Assembly: GCA_017543905.1 (NCBI GenBank)
Contig: JAFYFC010000003.1
Location: 1 to 59,676, forward strand
Length of the DNA stretch: 59,676 bases
Reading direction: 5' to 3'
Source: Clostridia bacterium
Lineage (GTDB): Bacteria; Bacillota; Clostridia; Christensenellales; Aristaeellaceae
The notes under the pieces are model-generated. The model was not told the DNA's origin. It did no database searches and saw only the letters and a program-made list of their open reading frames with translations. Shown here in pieces: positions 16,139 to 24,174 of this stretch. The first letter of the stretch is position 1. The number at the start of each line of letters is the position of its first letter. The translations under genes were made by a program, and so were the position numbers.

Positions 16139-16989
16139 TTCAGGCTTTCTCCGATCTCAAGTATCGTGGGCAGCGCCGCCAGGCACGCGTATGCCGCATA
16201 GGATACGCAGGCAAGCGGAGACAAAGGCGCGCTTACGATGCGCGGATAATACCGAAACGCAAGCGCGCCTGACGCAAGCCCCGCACAGACGGCTCCCGCC
16301 AGCAGCACACATAAAAGCGTAAGGCAGGCGTCCGCGCGTCCAAAACGGAAGGGCGCGTAGCTTGTGCGTCTGCTTACGCCGTAGCCGCGCGCGCTCATGC
16401 TGTCCGCCGTGGTTATGCCGTTTTCGAGCGCCCACGTCACGAGCGCGGAAAATACATGGAGACCGCCGCGCAGCGCGTCTATCGCGTTGTCGTCCTTATA
16501 CAGGCCCAGCGCCTTCTGCGCCGAATTTATACGCTTCGCCTGCCTTCCGAACAGCGGAACGTACCTGAGCGCCATCGAGAGTATCAGCGCGGCCTTCGGC
16601 GAAAGCCGGCCAAACAGGTACAGCAGGCGGTCGCTCGTCATAATGCGGCTGAAAGAGCGGAACCAGAACAGCACGCCGATTATCATCGCGGATGCGTTCA
16701 AGCCGTATATGAACGCTTCGAGCGTTACGGGATTGTCGTTCATAACAAACAGCACCGTCGCGCCGTTGTGGTGAGTCAGCGGGTTTATAAGCGCCATAAC
16801 GGCAAAGAGTATAAACAGCGGCAGCCGTCCCTGCCTGCCGCGCAGTCCCCTGAGCGCGATGTCAAAGGAAAGCGCGCCCGCGCACGACAGCGCCAGCAGC
16901 AAGGGGTTCATCGTGAACATGGCGACGCCCGCCGCGCAGATAAAATACACCGCTGCGGCGATAGGATTGTAAAACGCCAGCCCCTGCAT
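16111..16989 (-). CDS. ecfT: ECF transporter transmembrane component EcfT
   Basis: 292 aa from the ATG at 16989, which has AAAGGGGGG 7 nt upstream; an in-frame GTG at 16995 is too close to that site. It is an integral membrane protein with the EcfT coupling motifs SARGYG (in DSMSARGYGVSRR) and the helix RLSPKAALILSMALRYVPLF. It couples ATP hydrolysis by the fused ATPase to toppling of the S unit. First gene of the ecfT-AA'-S operon. A weak promoter (TTTATA, 17 nt, TATGAT on the minus strand) lies in the gap before it. Confidence 0.92.
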   Translation of the reverse strand: MQGLAFYNPIAAAVYFICAAGVAMFTMNPLLLALSCAGALSFDIALRGLRGRQGRLPLFILFAVMALINPLTHHNGATVLFVMNDNPVTLEAFIYGLNASAMIIGVLFWFRSFSRIMTSDRLLYLFGRLSPKAALILSMALRYVPLFGRQAKRINSAQKALGLYKDDNAIDALRGGLHVFSALVTWALENGITTADSMSARGYGVSRRTSYAPFRFGRADACLTLLCVLLAGAVCAGLASGALAFRYYPRIVSAPLSPLACVSYAAYACLAALPTILEIGESLKWRCLKSKT

Positions 16990-17101
16990 CGGCACGCCCC
17001 CCTTTGGTACGTAATCATAGCATCAATCGGCGCGGATATAAACCCGGATAATGTTAAGAAATAAAACGGACTTATCCTATAAAACATAATCCGCAAAAAC
17101 A

Positions 17102-17181
17102 CGAACATTAACGGGCGGGATATCTCTCCTCAATCTTAGTATATCGAACATTAAACCAAAGATATAATGATATGTTCACAT
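17102..17181 (+). promoter_or_regulatory. Candidate PurR operator boxes upstream of the purine operon
   Basis: CGAACATTAA occurs twice in the same direction (17102-17111, 17145-17154), and an opposite-strand TGTGAACATATC lies at about 17171-17181. The Bacillus PurBox consensus is AWWWCCGAACWWT, used as an inverted pair about 16-17 nt apart. The second and third elements are inverted and about 18 nt apart, close to that arrangement. The CC of the consensus is poorly kept. No purR gene is in the window. Confidence 0.4.
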
Positions 17182-17211
17182 ATACTTATTGGAATATCCG
17201 TTCTGATTGGC

Positions 17212-17241
17212 TTGACACGCACGAAGAGACTGCGCGATAAT
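17212..17241 (+). promoter_or_regulatory. Promoter of the purine operon
   Basis: TTGACA (17212-17217), 18-nt spacer, GATAAT (17236-17241). It is the only strong promoter before purE and gives a leader of about 115 nt. Confidence 0.75.
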
Positions 17242-17247
17242 ATGCGT

Positions 17248-17347
17248 GTAAACCAACCGGGACCCGCTGCGCTGCGATCAGACCTTGCGGATATCCCCCG
17301 AACCGGCTGTCCGCTCGGCATGCATTTGCGCGCCGCGGCAGCCGGTT
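17248..17347 (+). promoter_or_regulatory. Structured leader of the purine operon
   Basis: A first hairpin can form from CCGC (17264-17267) with GCGG (17287-17290), flanked by GGG/CCC. A second 9-bp perfect stem AACCGGCTG (17301-17309) with CAGCCGGTT (17339-17347) ends 7 nt before the purE Shine-Dalgarno. I could not fit the purine, ZTP or PRPP riboswitch consensus. It may be an attenuator or an unclassified sensor. Confidence 0.4.
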
Positions 17348-17363
17348 AATGTTTGGAGGGCTT

Positions 17364-17861
17364 ATGAAAAAGGTCGCTCTTATAATGGGCTCAGACAGCG
17401 ATCTGCCTGTGATCGAGAAAAGCGTGCAGATACTTGAAAGCCTGTCCGTTCCTTACGAGGCGCACGTGTACAGCGCGCACAGGACGCCGGACGAGGCGCG
17501 CGAGTTCGCGCTTCACGCGCGGGAGAACGGCTTCGGGGCAATAATCGCCGCTGCGGGCATGGCGGCGCATCTCGCAGGCGCGCTGGCGGCGAACACGCTG
17601 CTGCCCGTGATCGGCATCCCCTGCAAGGGGCCGGTGCTCGACGGGACGGACGCGCTGCTTTCGACGGTGCAGATGCCGGGCGGCATACCGGTGGCAGCCG
17701 TAGGCGTGAACGCAGGCGCGAACGCGGCGCTGCTCGCGTGCGAAATACTTGCGCTTTCGGACGAAGCGTTATACGAAAGACTCGTTTCTCTGCGGCGGCA
17801 GGGCAAGGAAAACGTACTTGAAAAGGACGCCGGGATAATGCAGCGTCTTTGCGGTAAATAA
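17364..17861 (+). CDS. purE: N5-carboxyaminoimidazole ribonucleotide mutase / AIR carboxylase PurE
   Basis: 165 aa. The start at 17364 has TTGGAGGG 4-8 nt upstream; an ATG at 17349 precedes that RBS. PurE produces CAIR in de novo purine synthesis. Signatures: [33 protein letters not shown] and GIPCKG. PurK is not in the window, so this may be a class II-type PurE acting directly with CO2 or the ATP-dependent step may be encoded elsewhere. First gene of the pur operon, 13 nt before purC. Confidence 0.96.
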   Translation: MKKVALIMGSDSDLPVIEKSVQILESLSVPYEAHVYSAHRTPDEAREFALHARENGFGAIIAAAGMAAHLAGALAANTLLPVIGIPCKGPVLDGTDALLSTVQMPGGIPVAAVGVNAGANAALLACEILALSDEALYERLVSLRRQGKENVLEKDAGIMQRLCGK

Positions 17862-17874
17862 GGAGGACGAATTC

Positions 17875-18561
17875 ATGAAGAAGCTCGTATACAGCGGTAA
17901 GACAAAAGACGTGTTCGCGCTGGACGGCGGGAACTACGAACTCAAGTTCAAGGACGACTGCACAGGCAAGGACGGCGTGTTCGATCCAGGCGAGAACTCC
18001 GTCGGGCTCAAAATCGAGGGCGTCGGCGACGTGAACCTGCGGATGAGCATATACTATTTCGACAAGCTGAACGCAGCTGGCGTAAAAACGCATTACGTTT
18101 CGGCCGACCTTGAAAACACCACTATGCAGGTCAAGCCCGCGAAGGTGTTCGGGCACGGGCTCGAGGTGATCTGCCGCCTTAAGGCGGTGGGCAGCTTTTT
18201 CCGCCGCTACAGCGAATACGTCGAAAACGGCGCGGATCTTCCGTACTATGTGGAGATGACGTTCAAAAACGACGCGAAGGGCGATCCGCTGGTAACGAAG
18301 GACGCGCTCGTCGCGCTGAACGTAATGAGCGAAAAGCAGTACGACGACATAAAGGCCATGACGCAGAGCATAACTAAAGTTATCGCGGACGATATGCGCA
18401 GCAAGGGTCTCGAGCTTTACGACATCAAATTCGAGTTCGGCTACGACGAAAACGGCGACGTCATGCTGATAGACGAGATCGCTTCCGGCAATATGCGCGT
18501 GTACAAGGACGGCGAATACATAGAGCCGATGAAGCTTTCCCAGCTCTTCTTCGCAAAATAA
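17875..18561 (+). CDS. purC: SAICAR synthetase PurC
   Basis: 228 aa. Joins CAIR and aspartate using ATP. Signatures: YSGKTKDVF, the KDDCTGKDG loop, [16 protein letters not shown] (binding of CAIR phosphate) and [16 protein letters not shown] (metal binding). AAGGAGG lies 9 nt before the ATG. Usual length for the family and no lesions. PurB, needed for the next step, is not in the window. Confidence 0.95.
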   Translation: MKKLVYSGKTKDVFALDGGNYELKFKDDCTGKDGVFDPGENSVGLKIEGVGDVNLRMSIYYFDKLNAAGVKTHYVSADLENTTMQVKPAKVFGHGLEVICRLKAVGSFFRRYSEYVENGADLPYYVEMTFKNDAKGDPLVTKDALVALNVMSEKQYDDIKAMTQSITKVIADDMRSKGLELYDIKFEFGYDENGDVMLIDEIASGNMRVYKDGEYIEPMKLSQLFFAK

Positions 18562-18581
18562 TACAGAAGCAGGATACGTAA

Positions 18582-20006
18582 ATGGGCGGATTTTTCGGCA
18601 TAGCTTCGCGCTCTTCCTGTATGGAAGAGGTGTTCTACGGCACTGATTACCATTCGCATCTGGGAACGAAGCGCGGCGGGCTTGCGGCCTACGATAGCGA
18701 AATAGGTCTGCAGCGCGTGATCCACAAAATCGAAAACGCGCCGTTCAGAACCAAGTTCGCGACGATCTTTTCCGAAATGCGCGGCACCTCGGCCATAGGC
18801 TGCATATCTGACACCGATCCGCAGCCGCTTTTGGTGCGCTCGAATCTCGGGACCTACGCCATATGCATGATAGGCGTAATAAACAACACGGAAGAGCTGA
18901 TAAAGCAGTATCTTTCCTTCAGCGGCGGACACTTCGACGCGATGACGGGCGGAAGGATAAACAGCACCGAGCTGCTGGCCGCGCTGATAGATCAGAAAAG
19001 CAGCTTTACGGACGGCATACGCTTCGCGCAGAGGGAGATCGTCGGCACCGCGAACATACTCATACTGCGCGAGGACGGCAGGATAATCGCCGCGCGCGAC
19101 CGCTACGGCCGTCTGCCCGTACAGATCGGCAGACGCGAGGACGCATACGCCGCGTCGTTCGAATCCTTCGCGTATCAGAAGCTGGGCTTTGAGAACGTGC
19201 GCGAGCTGGGTCCCGGCGAGATAGTCGAGCTTACACCCGATAAGGAAACCGTGCTTTCGAAACCCTGCGGCACGAAGCGCGTATGCTCGTTTTTGTGGAG
19301 CTATTACGGCTATCCCACCTCGACGTACGAGGGCGTGAACGTAGAGACGATGCGTTACAGAAACGGCGCGATCATGGCGGAAAACGACAAAGCCGCCGGA
19401 AACGCCGAAAACATCGATTACGTGGGCGGCGTGCCGGACTCAGGGACGCCTCACGCGATAGGCTACGCCAACCGGAGCGGCAAGCATTTTGCGCGCGCGT
19501 TTATAAAGTACACGCCTACGTGGACGCGCTCCTTCATGCCTGAAAACCAGACCGACCGCAACCGGATCGCCAAAATGAAGCAGATACCGGTAACCGAGCT
19601 TATCCACGGCAACAATCTGCTGTTCGTAGACGATTCCATCGTGCGCGGCACCCAGCTTAAGGAGACGGTGGATTTCCTGTACGAAAACGGCGCGGCGAGC
19701 GTGCATATGAGGTCCGCGTGTCCGCCGATAATGTACGGCTGCAAATTTCTGAATTTTTCGCGCTCGACGGGAGACATGGACCTGCTGGCAAGGCGCGTAA
19801 TTATGGAGCTTGAGGGCGAGGAGGGCATGCAGCACATAGACGAGTATGCCGACGGAGCCACCGAGCGCGGAAAGAACCTGAGACGCGCGATAGCCGAAAA
19901 GTTCAATTTCGCCTCGCTCGAATTCCAGTCCATCGAGGGCGTGGTAAAGGCGATAGGCCTTAACGAGTGCGAGCTTTGCACATATTGCTGGAACGGAAAG
20001 GAGTAG
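18582..20006 (+). CDS. purF: Amidophosphoribosyltransferase PurF homologue lacking the catalytic Cys
   Basis: 474 aa. The C-terminal phosphoribosyltransferase half has the PRPP loop LLFVDDSIVRGTQL (~345-358). The N-terminal half has the class II glutaminase fold (TKRGGLAAYDSE, TIFSEMRGTSAIGC, RDRYGRLPVQIG). Ordinary PurF must expose Cys as residue 1 (MCGxxGI); here the start reads Met-Gly-Gly-Phe-Phe-Gly. A stop codon lies directly before the ATG in the same frame (18579-18581), so no cysteine-bearing start was missed. The enzyme may use free ammonia or an external glutaminase, or may have a related role. It sits between purC and purM, which supports the purine function. Cys-less homologues of this type do occur in anaerobes, as far as I recall. 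Confidence 0.88.
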   Translation: MGGFFGIASRSSCMEEVFYGTDYHSHLGTKRGGLAAYDSEIGLQRVIHKIENAPFRTKFATIFSEMRGTSAIGCISDTDPQPLLVRSNLGTYAICMIGVINNTEELIKQYLSFSGGHFDAMTGGRINSTELLAALIDQKSSFTDGIRFAQREIVGTANILILREDGRIIAARDRYGRLPVQIGRREDAYAASFESFAYQKLGFENVRELGPGEIVELTPDKETVLSKPCGTKRVCSFLWSYYGYPTSTYEGVNVETMRYRNGAIMAENDKAAGNAENIDYVGGVPDSGTPHAIGYANRSGKHFARAFIKYTPTWTRSFMPENQTDRNRIAKMKQIPVTELIHGNNLLFVDDSIVRGTQLKETVDFLYENGAASVHMRSACPPIMYGCKFLNFSRSTGDMDLLARRVIMELEGEEGMQHIDEYADGATERGKNLRRAIAEKFNFASLEFQSIEGVVKAIGLNECELCTYCWNGKE

Positions 20007-20009
20007 CGC

Positions 20010-21053
20010 ATGACCGGCAAATCTTATTCCGAAGCGTACGCGCGCGCGGGCGTGGACATAACCGCGGGCTACAGGGCGGTAGAGCTGATGAAAGCGCACA
20101 TCAGGCGCACGAAAACCAAGGGAGCGCTCGACGATATCGGAGGCTTCGGCGGGCTGTTCGAGCTCGATCTTGACGGTATAAAGCATCCGGTGCTGGTCAG
20201 CGGCACGGACGGCGTGGGGACGAAGCTCAAGCTTGCGTTTTTACTGGGCAAGCACGACACCGTCGGGATAGACTGCGTGGCGATGTGCGTAAACGACATA
20301 ATCTGCTGCGGCGCGAAGCCTCTGTATTTTCTGGATTATATCGCGTGCGGCAAAAACGTGCCCGAGCGTATCGCGGACATAGTCAAGGGCGTATGCGACG
20401 GCTGCGTACAGGCGGGCGCCGCGCTGATCGGGGGAGAGACGGCTGAGATGCCGGGCTTCTATCCGGAGGACGAATACGACCTTGCGGGCTACGCGACGGG
20501 CATAGTGGACAAGGACAGGATAATAGACAACCAGCTCACCTGCGAAGGCGACGTGCTGATCGCGCTGCCGTCCTCCGGCGTTCACTCAAACGGTTTCTCT
20601 CTGGTAAGAAAGGTGTTCGGCATAGGAGAAAAGGACATTACGAAGCCGCTGGACGATTTAGGCGGAAAGAGTCTCGGAGAAGCGCTGCTCACGCCCACGC
20701 GCATTTACGTAAAGAGCGTGCTCGGGCTGATCGAAAGCGTACGCGTAAAGGGGATTTCGCATATAACCGGCGGCGGCTTCTACGAGAATATCCCGCGCTC
20801 CATCCCGCAGGGCTTCACGGCGAAAATCGAAAAAACCGCCGTCAAGACCCCGCGCCTGTTCGGTCTTATACAGGAGGCCGGGCGCATAAGCGAGCGCGAT
20901 ATGTTCAATACCTTCAACATGGGCGTAGGCATGTGCGTGACGGTAAGCAAGACCGACGCGGACGCCGCGCTCGGCATACTTCGCCAAAACGGCGAGGACG
21001 CGTATGTCGTGGGCGAAATCGTACGCGGAGAGGACAGGGTGATGATATGCTGA
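20010..21053 (+). CDS. purM: AIR synthetase (phosphoribosylformylglycinamidine cyclo-ligase) PurM
   Basis: 347 aa. Closes the imidazole ring of FGAM using ATP. Signatures: YARAGVDITAGYRAVELMK at the start, VSGTDGVGTKLKLAF, GIDCVAMCVNDI, GAALIGGETAEMPGFY and ITGGGFYENIPR. AAGGAG lies 6 nt before the ATG and overlaps the purF stop. Its 3' end overlaps the FNT gene by 7 bp. Confidence 0.96.
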   Translation: MTGKSYSEAYARAGVDITAGYRAVELMKAHIRRTKTKGALDDIGGFGGLFELDLDGIKHPVLVSGTDGVGTKLKLAFLLGKHDTVGIDCVAMCVNDIICCGAKPLYFLDYIACGKNVPERIADIVKGVCDGCVQAGAALIGGETAEMPGFYPEDEYDLAGYATGIVDKDRIIDNQLTCEGDVLIALPSSGVHSNGFSLVRKVFGIGEKDITKPLDDLGGKSLGEALLTPTRIYVKSVLGLIESVRVKGISHITGGGFYENIPRSIPQGFTAKIEKTAVKTPRLFGLIQEAGRISERDMFNTFNMGVGMCVTVSKTDADAALGILRQNGEDAYVVGEIVRGEDRVMIC

Positions 21054-21652
21054 AAAAGGTACTCTCCGGCATCTCCGCGGGACTTGCGATCTGCATGGGC
21101 GGCGCGGTGTTTCTTGCGTGCGAAAGCCGCTATGCGGGCGCGGCGCTGTTTTCGGTGGCGCTCACCTGCATCTGCTGCAAGGGCTACAGCCTGTTTACGG
21201 GCCGCGTCGGCTATCTGGCGGAAACATGCACTAAAGAAAGCGTCTCCGCGCTGCTGCTGGGTCTGCTCGGAAACGCGGTCGCGACGCTGGCGGGCGGTTT
21301 CCTGATCGCCAGGGCAATGCCCGCGCTCGGGACGAGGGCGGCGGAGATCTGCGCGTCCAAGCTTGAGCAGGGCGCGTTTTCGTGCTTCGTGCGCGGCTGC
21401 TGCTGCGGCGTTTTGATGTACCTCGCGGTAAGCATATATAAAGAGAAGCACACTCTGCTGGGGGTGCTTTTGTGCATTCCCGCGTTTATTCTGAGCGGCT
21501 TTGAGCACTCGATCGCGGACATGTTCTATTTTGCCGCGTCGGGCATCGCTTCTGTCAAGGCGTTTGGCTACATATGGCTGGTGATACTCGGAAATTCGGT
21601 CGGCGCGCTTATACTGCCGCTGATCAGCAGAGGGGAGACTCAGCCGTCATGA
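21047..21652 (+). CDS. Compact formate/nitrite transporter (FNT family)
   Basis: 201 aa, almost entirely hydrophobic, with about six membrane segments. The start at 21047 overlaps the purM stop; the longer upstream frame is polar and lies inside purM. FNT signatures: ISAGLAICMGGAVFLA, KGYSLFTGRVGYL, LLGLLGNAVATL and FILSGFEHSIADMFY with the central histidine. FNT channels carry formate or nitrite and are usually 250-280 aa, so this is a short version. Position among pur genes, with formate-THF ligase at the operon end, argues for formate. It overlaps purN by 4 bp. Confidence 0.85.
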   Translation: MLKKVLSGISAGLAICMGGAVFLACESRYAGAALFSVALTCICCKGYSLFTGRVGYLAETCTKESVSALLLGLLGNAVATLAGGFLIARAMPALGTRAAEICASKLEQGAFSCFVRGCCCGVLMYLAVSIYKEKHTLLGVLLCIPAFILSGFEHSIADMFYFAASGIASVKAFGYIWLVILGNSVGALILPLISRGETQPS

Positions 21653-22257
21653 AGCGCATCTGTGTGCTGGTGTCCGGCGGGGGCACAAATCTGCAGGCGA
21701 TACTGGAGGCGCAGACGTCCGGAATAATCAAAAGCGGGCGCGTGGTGCTGGTGATATCGAACCGCAAAGCCGCATACGCGCTGGAGCGCGCAAAGACCGC
21801 GGGAATCGAAAGCAAGGTGATAAACCGGCTTAAATGCGGCTCGCGCGAGGCGTTCGAATCAGCCCTTGCCAACGCGATAGAGGCCGCGCACGCCGATCTT
21901 ATCGTGCTCGCCGGCTTTATGGAGATACTTTCGCCCGCGTTTACGCGCCGCTTCGAGCGCAGAATAATAAACATCCATCCCTCGCTCATACCTTCCTTCT
22001 GCGGAGAGGGCTTTTATGGGCTTAAGGTGCACGAGGCGGCGCTCGCCAGAGGAGTAAAGCTCAGCGGCGCGACCGTGCATTACGTAAACGAGATACCGGA
22101 CGGTGGAGAGATCCTGTGCCAGAAGGCAGTCGAGGTGCTTGATGGCGATACCCCGGAAACGCTTCAGCTAAGGATCATGAAGCAGGCGGAATGGATAATA
22201 CTGCCTGAGACGATAGAGAAGCTGTGCCGCGAGGGCACGCAGGAGGAAACGATATGA
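21649..22257 (+). CDS. purN: GAR formyltransferase PurN
   Basis: 202 aa from the ATG at 21649, which overlaps the FNT stop (ATGA). Transfers a formyl group from 10-formyl-THF to GAR. Signatures: VSGGGTNLQAIL, LAGFMEILSP, NIHPSLIPSF with the catalytic Asn-x-His, and SGATVHYVNEIPDGGEI with the catalytic Asp. Usual length. Overlaps the next gene by 4 bp. Confidence 0.96.
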   Translation: MKRICVLVSGGGTNLQAILEAQTSGIIKSGRVVLVISNRKAAYALERAKTAGIESKVINRLKCGSREAFESALANAIEAAHADLIVLAGFMEILSPAFTRRFERRIINIHPSLIPSFCGEGFYGLKVHEAALARGVKLSGATVHYVNEIPDGGEILCQKAVEVLDGDTPETLQLRIMKQAEWIILPETIEKLCREGTQEETI

Positions 22258-22970
22258 ACATATACGAAATCCACGAGCCGTCTGAGCTGATACGCGGCAA
22301 TTCCTATGTGGGACGCGGCATAATCACGGGCTTGAGCGAGAACGGAAAAAAGGCTGTGTGCGCGTATTTCATAATGGGCAGGAGCGAGAACTCAAGAAAC
22401 CGCGTTTTTGCCGTGGAAAACGGCGAGCTGTTCACCAGACCTTACGACGAAAGCAAGGTAAAGGATCCGAGCCTTATAATCTACGCCGCGCTGCGCCAGT
22501 ACGAAAACCGTCTGATCGTCACGAACGGCAATCAGACAGATACCGTTTACGAGGGCTTCGAGGCGGGAAAAAGCTTCGCGGAGGCGCTGTCGGAGAGAGC
22601 ATTCGAGCCGGACGCGCCCAACTTCACTCCCCGCATCAGCGCGGTTATGAATCTTGGCAAAAAGCTTACCTACTCCATGAGCATACTTAAAAGCATGGAC
22701 GAAGTAGGCAGCATGTGCGCGCGCTATACCTTCGACTACGCCGCGCTGCCGGGGCTTGGACATTTTCTGCATACATACGTGTGCGACGGAAGCCCGATCC
22801 CGTCCTTCCAGGGCGAGCCTGAGCGCGTAAGGATCGCGGACGATATCGACGCGTTCACGGACGGCCTCTGGGACGCGCTGGATTCAGACAATAAAATCTC
22901 GCTCTATACGCGCTATATCGACCTGTCCGACGGAACGTACACCGAACGCCTGATCAACAAAAACCGCTAA
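22254..22970 (+). CDS. purO: IMP cyclohydrolase, PurO-type (not the PurH domain)
   Basis: 238 aa from the ATG at 22254, overlapping the purN stop by 4 bp. It matches the IMP_cyclohyd (PurO-like) family: NSYVGRGIITGLSENG near the N-terminus, AYFIMGRSENSRNRVF, YENRLIVTNGNQTDT and FTPRISAVMN. PurO closes FAICAR to IMP in archaea and in some Clostridia. Its job is supported by the next gene, a formyltransferase that lacks the cyclohydrolase domain of PurH. Ends 10 nt before that gene. Confidence 0.88.
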   Translation: MNIYEIHEPSELIRGNSYVGRGIITGLSENGKKAVCAYFIMGRSENSRNRVFAVENGELFTRPYDESKVKDPSLIIYAALRQYENRLIVTNGNQTDTVYEGFEAGKSFAEALSERAFEPDAPNFTPRISAVMNLGKKLTYSMSILKSMDEVGSMCARYTFDYAALPGLGHFLHTYVCDGSPIPSFQGEPERVRIADDIDAFTDGLWDALDSDNKISLYTRYIDLSDGTYTERLINKNR

Positions 22971-22980
22971 GGAGGACGCC

Positions 22981-24165
22981 ATGAAGGAGTTTGAACTCAA
23001 ATACGGCTGCAACCCCAATCAGAAGCCCGCGCGCATATTCATGGAAGGCGGAAAGGACCTGCCTATCGAAATACTGAACGGCAGACCCGGATACATCAAT
23101 TTTCTGGACGCTCTGAACTCGTGGCAGCTTGTGAAGGAGCTGAAGGCTGCGCTGGGACTGCCCGCCGCGGCATCCTTCAAGCATGTTTCTCCCACGAGCG
23201 CCGCTCTGGCGCTGCCGCTGGACGACAGACTCAAAAAGGCTGTGTTCGCGGACGACGTGAAGGGGCTTGACGATTCGCCGCTTGCGTGCGCGTATGCCCG
23301 CGCGCGCGGTACAGACCGCCTGTGCTCCTTCGGAGACTGGGTGGCGCTGTCGGACGAATGCGACGCGGTGACCGCGCGTATGATAAAGCGCGAGGTCTCG
23401 GACGGCGTGATCGCCCCCGCGTACACTCCCAAGGCGCTCGAGATACTGCGCTCCAAGCGCGGCGGCAGCTACAACGTGGTCAGGATAGACCCCGATTACG
23501 TGCCTGAGGAGACCGAGCGCAAGCAGGTGTTCGGAGTGACCTTCGAGCAGGGACGGAACAATTCCGTGATCAGCGCGGATACGCTTAAGAACATAGTTAC
23601 CGAAAACAAGACCTATCCGCCCGAAGCGGTGAGGGACCTTATAGTTTCGCTTATTACGCTCAAATACACTCAGTCGAACTCCGTGTGCTACGCATATGAC
23701 GGACAGGCGATCGGCGTGGGCGCGGGACAGCAGAGCCGCATACACTGCACGCGCCTTGCCGGAACGAAGGCGGACACGTGGTTTTTGCGTCAGGCGGACA
23801 AGGTGCTGTCTCTGCCGCTGCGCAGCGATCTGGGACGCCCCGAACGCGACAACGCGATCGACAGCTACATAAACAAAAACGAAGAGGACGTGTGCGCGGA
23901 GGGCAACTGGCAGAAGTATTTCACCTGCCGTCCGGAGCCCTTCACGAGCGAAGAGCAGAAGGCGTTCCTTTCAACGCGTACGGGCGCTTCCCTCGGCAGC
24001 GACGCGTTCTTCCCCTTCGGCGACAGCATCGAGCGCGCGCACGCAAGCGGCGTCATGTACGTATCTGAGCCCGGCGGCTCCATACGCGACGACGACGTGA
24101 TCGATACCTGCAACAAATACGGAATGGTCATGTCCTTCTCGGGACTGCGCCTGTTCCATCATTAA
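22981..24165 (+). CDS. Stand-alone AICAR formyltransferase (PurH C-terminal part only)
   Basis: 394 aa. Starts directly with the formyltransferase part: LKYGCNPNQKPA near the N-terminus, the AASFKHVSP segment holding the Lys-His pair of the family, and DSVCYA-like SNSVCYAYDGQAIGVGAGQQSRIH. The MGS-like IMP cyclohydrolase domain (~200 aa) of ordinary PurH is absent and is replaced by the preceding PurO-type gene. AAGGAGG lies 5 nt before the ATG. Formyl donor: 10-formyl-THF. Confidence 0.93.
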   Translation: MKEFELKYGCNPNQKPARIFMEGGKDLPIEILNGRPGYINFLDALNSWQLVKELKAALGLPAAASFKHVSPTSAALALPLDDRLKKAVFADDVKGLDDSPLACAYARARGTDRLCSFGDWVALSDECDAVTARMIKREVSDGVIAPAYTPKALEILRSKRGGSYNVVRIDPDYVPEETERKQVFGVTFEQGRNNSVISADTLKNIVTENKTYPPEAVRDLIVSLITLKYTQSNSVCYAYDGQAIGVGAGQQSRIHCTRLAGTKADTWFLRQADKVLSLPLRSDLGRPERDNAIDSYINKNEEDVCAEGNWQKYFTCRPEPFTSEEQKAFLSTRTGASLGSDAFFPFGDSIERAHASGVMYVSEPGGSIRDDDVIDTCNKYGMVMSFSGLRLFHH

Positions 24166-24174
24166 GAGGCTTAT

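Noticed and set aside
17242..17350. Purine, ZTP (pfl) or PRPP riboswitch before purE
   Set aside because: The conserved cores of these classes could not be matched. Only generic stems are present.
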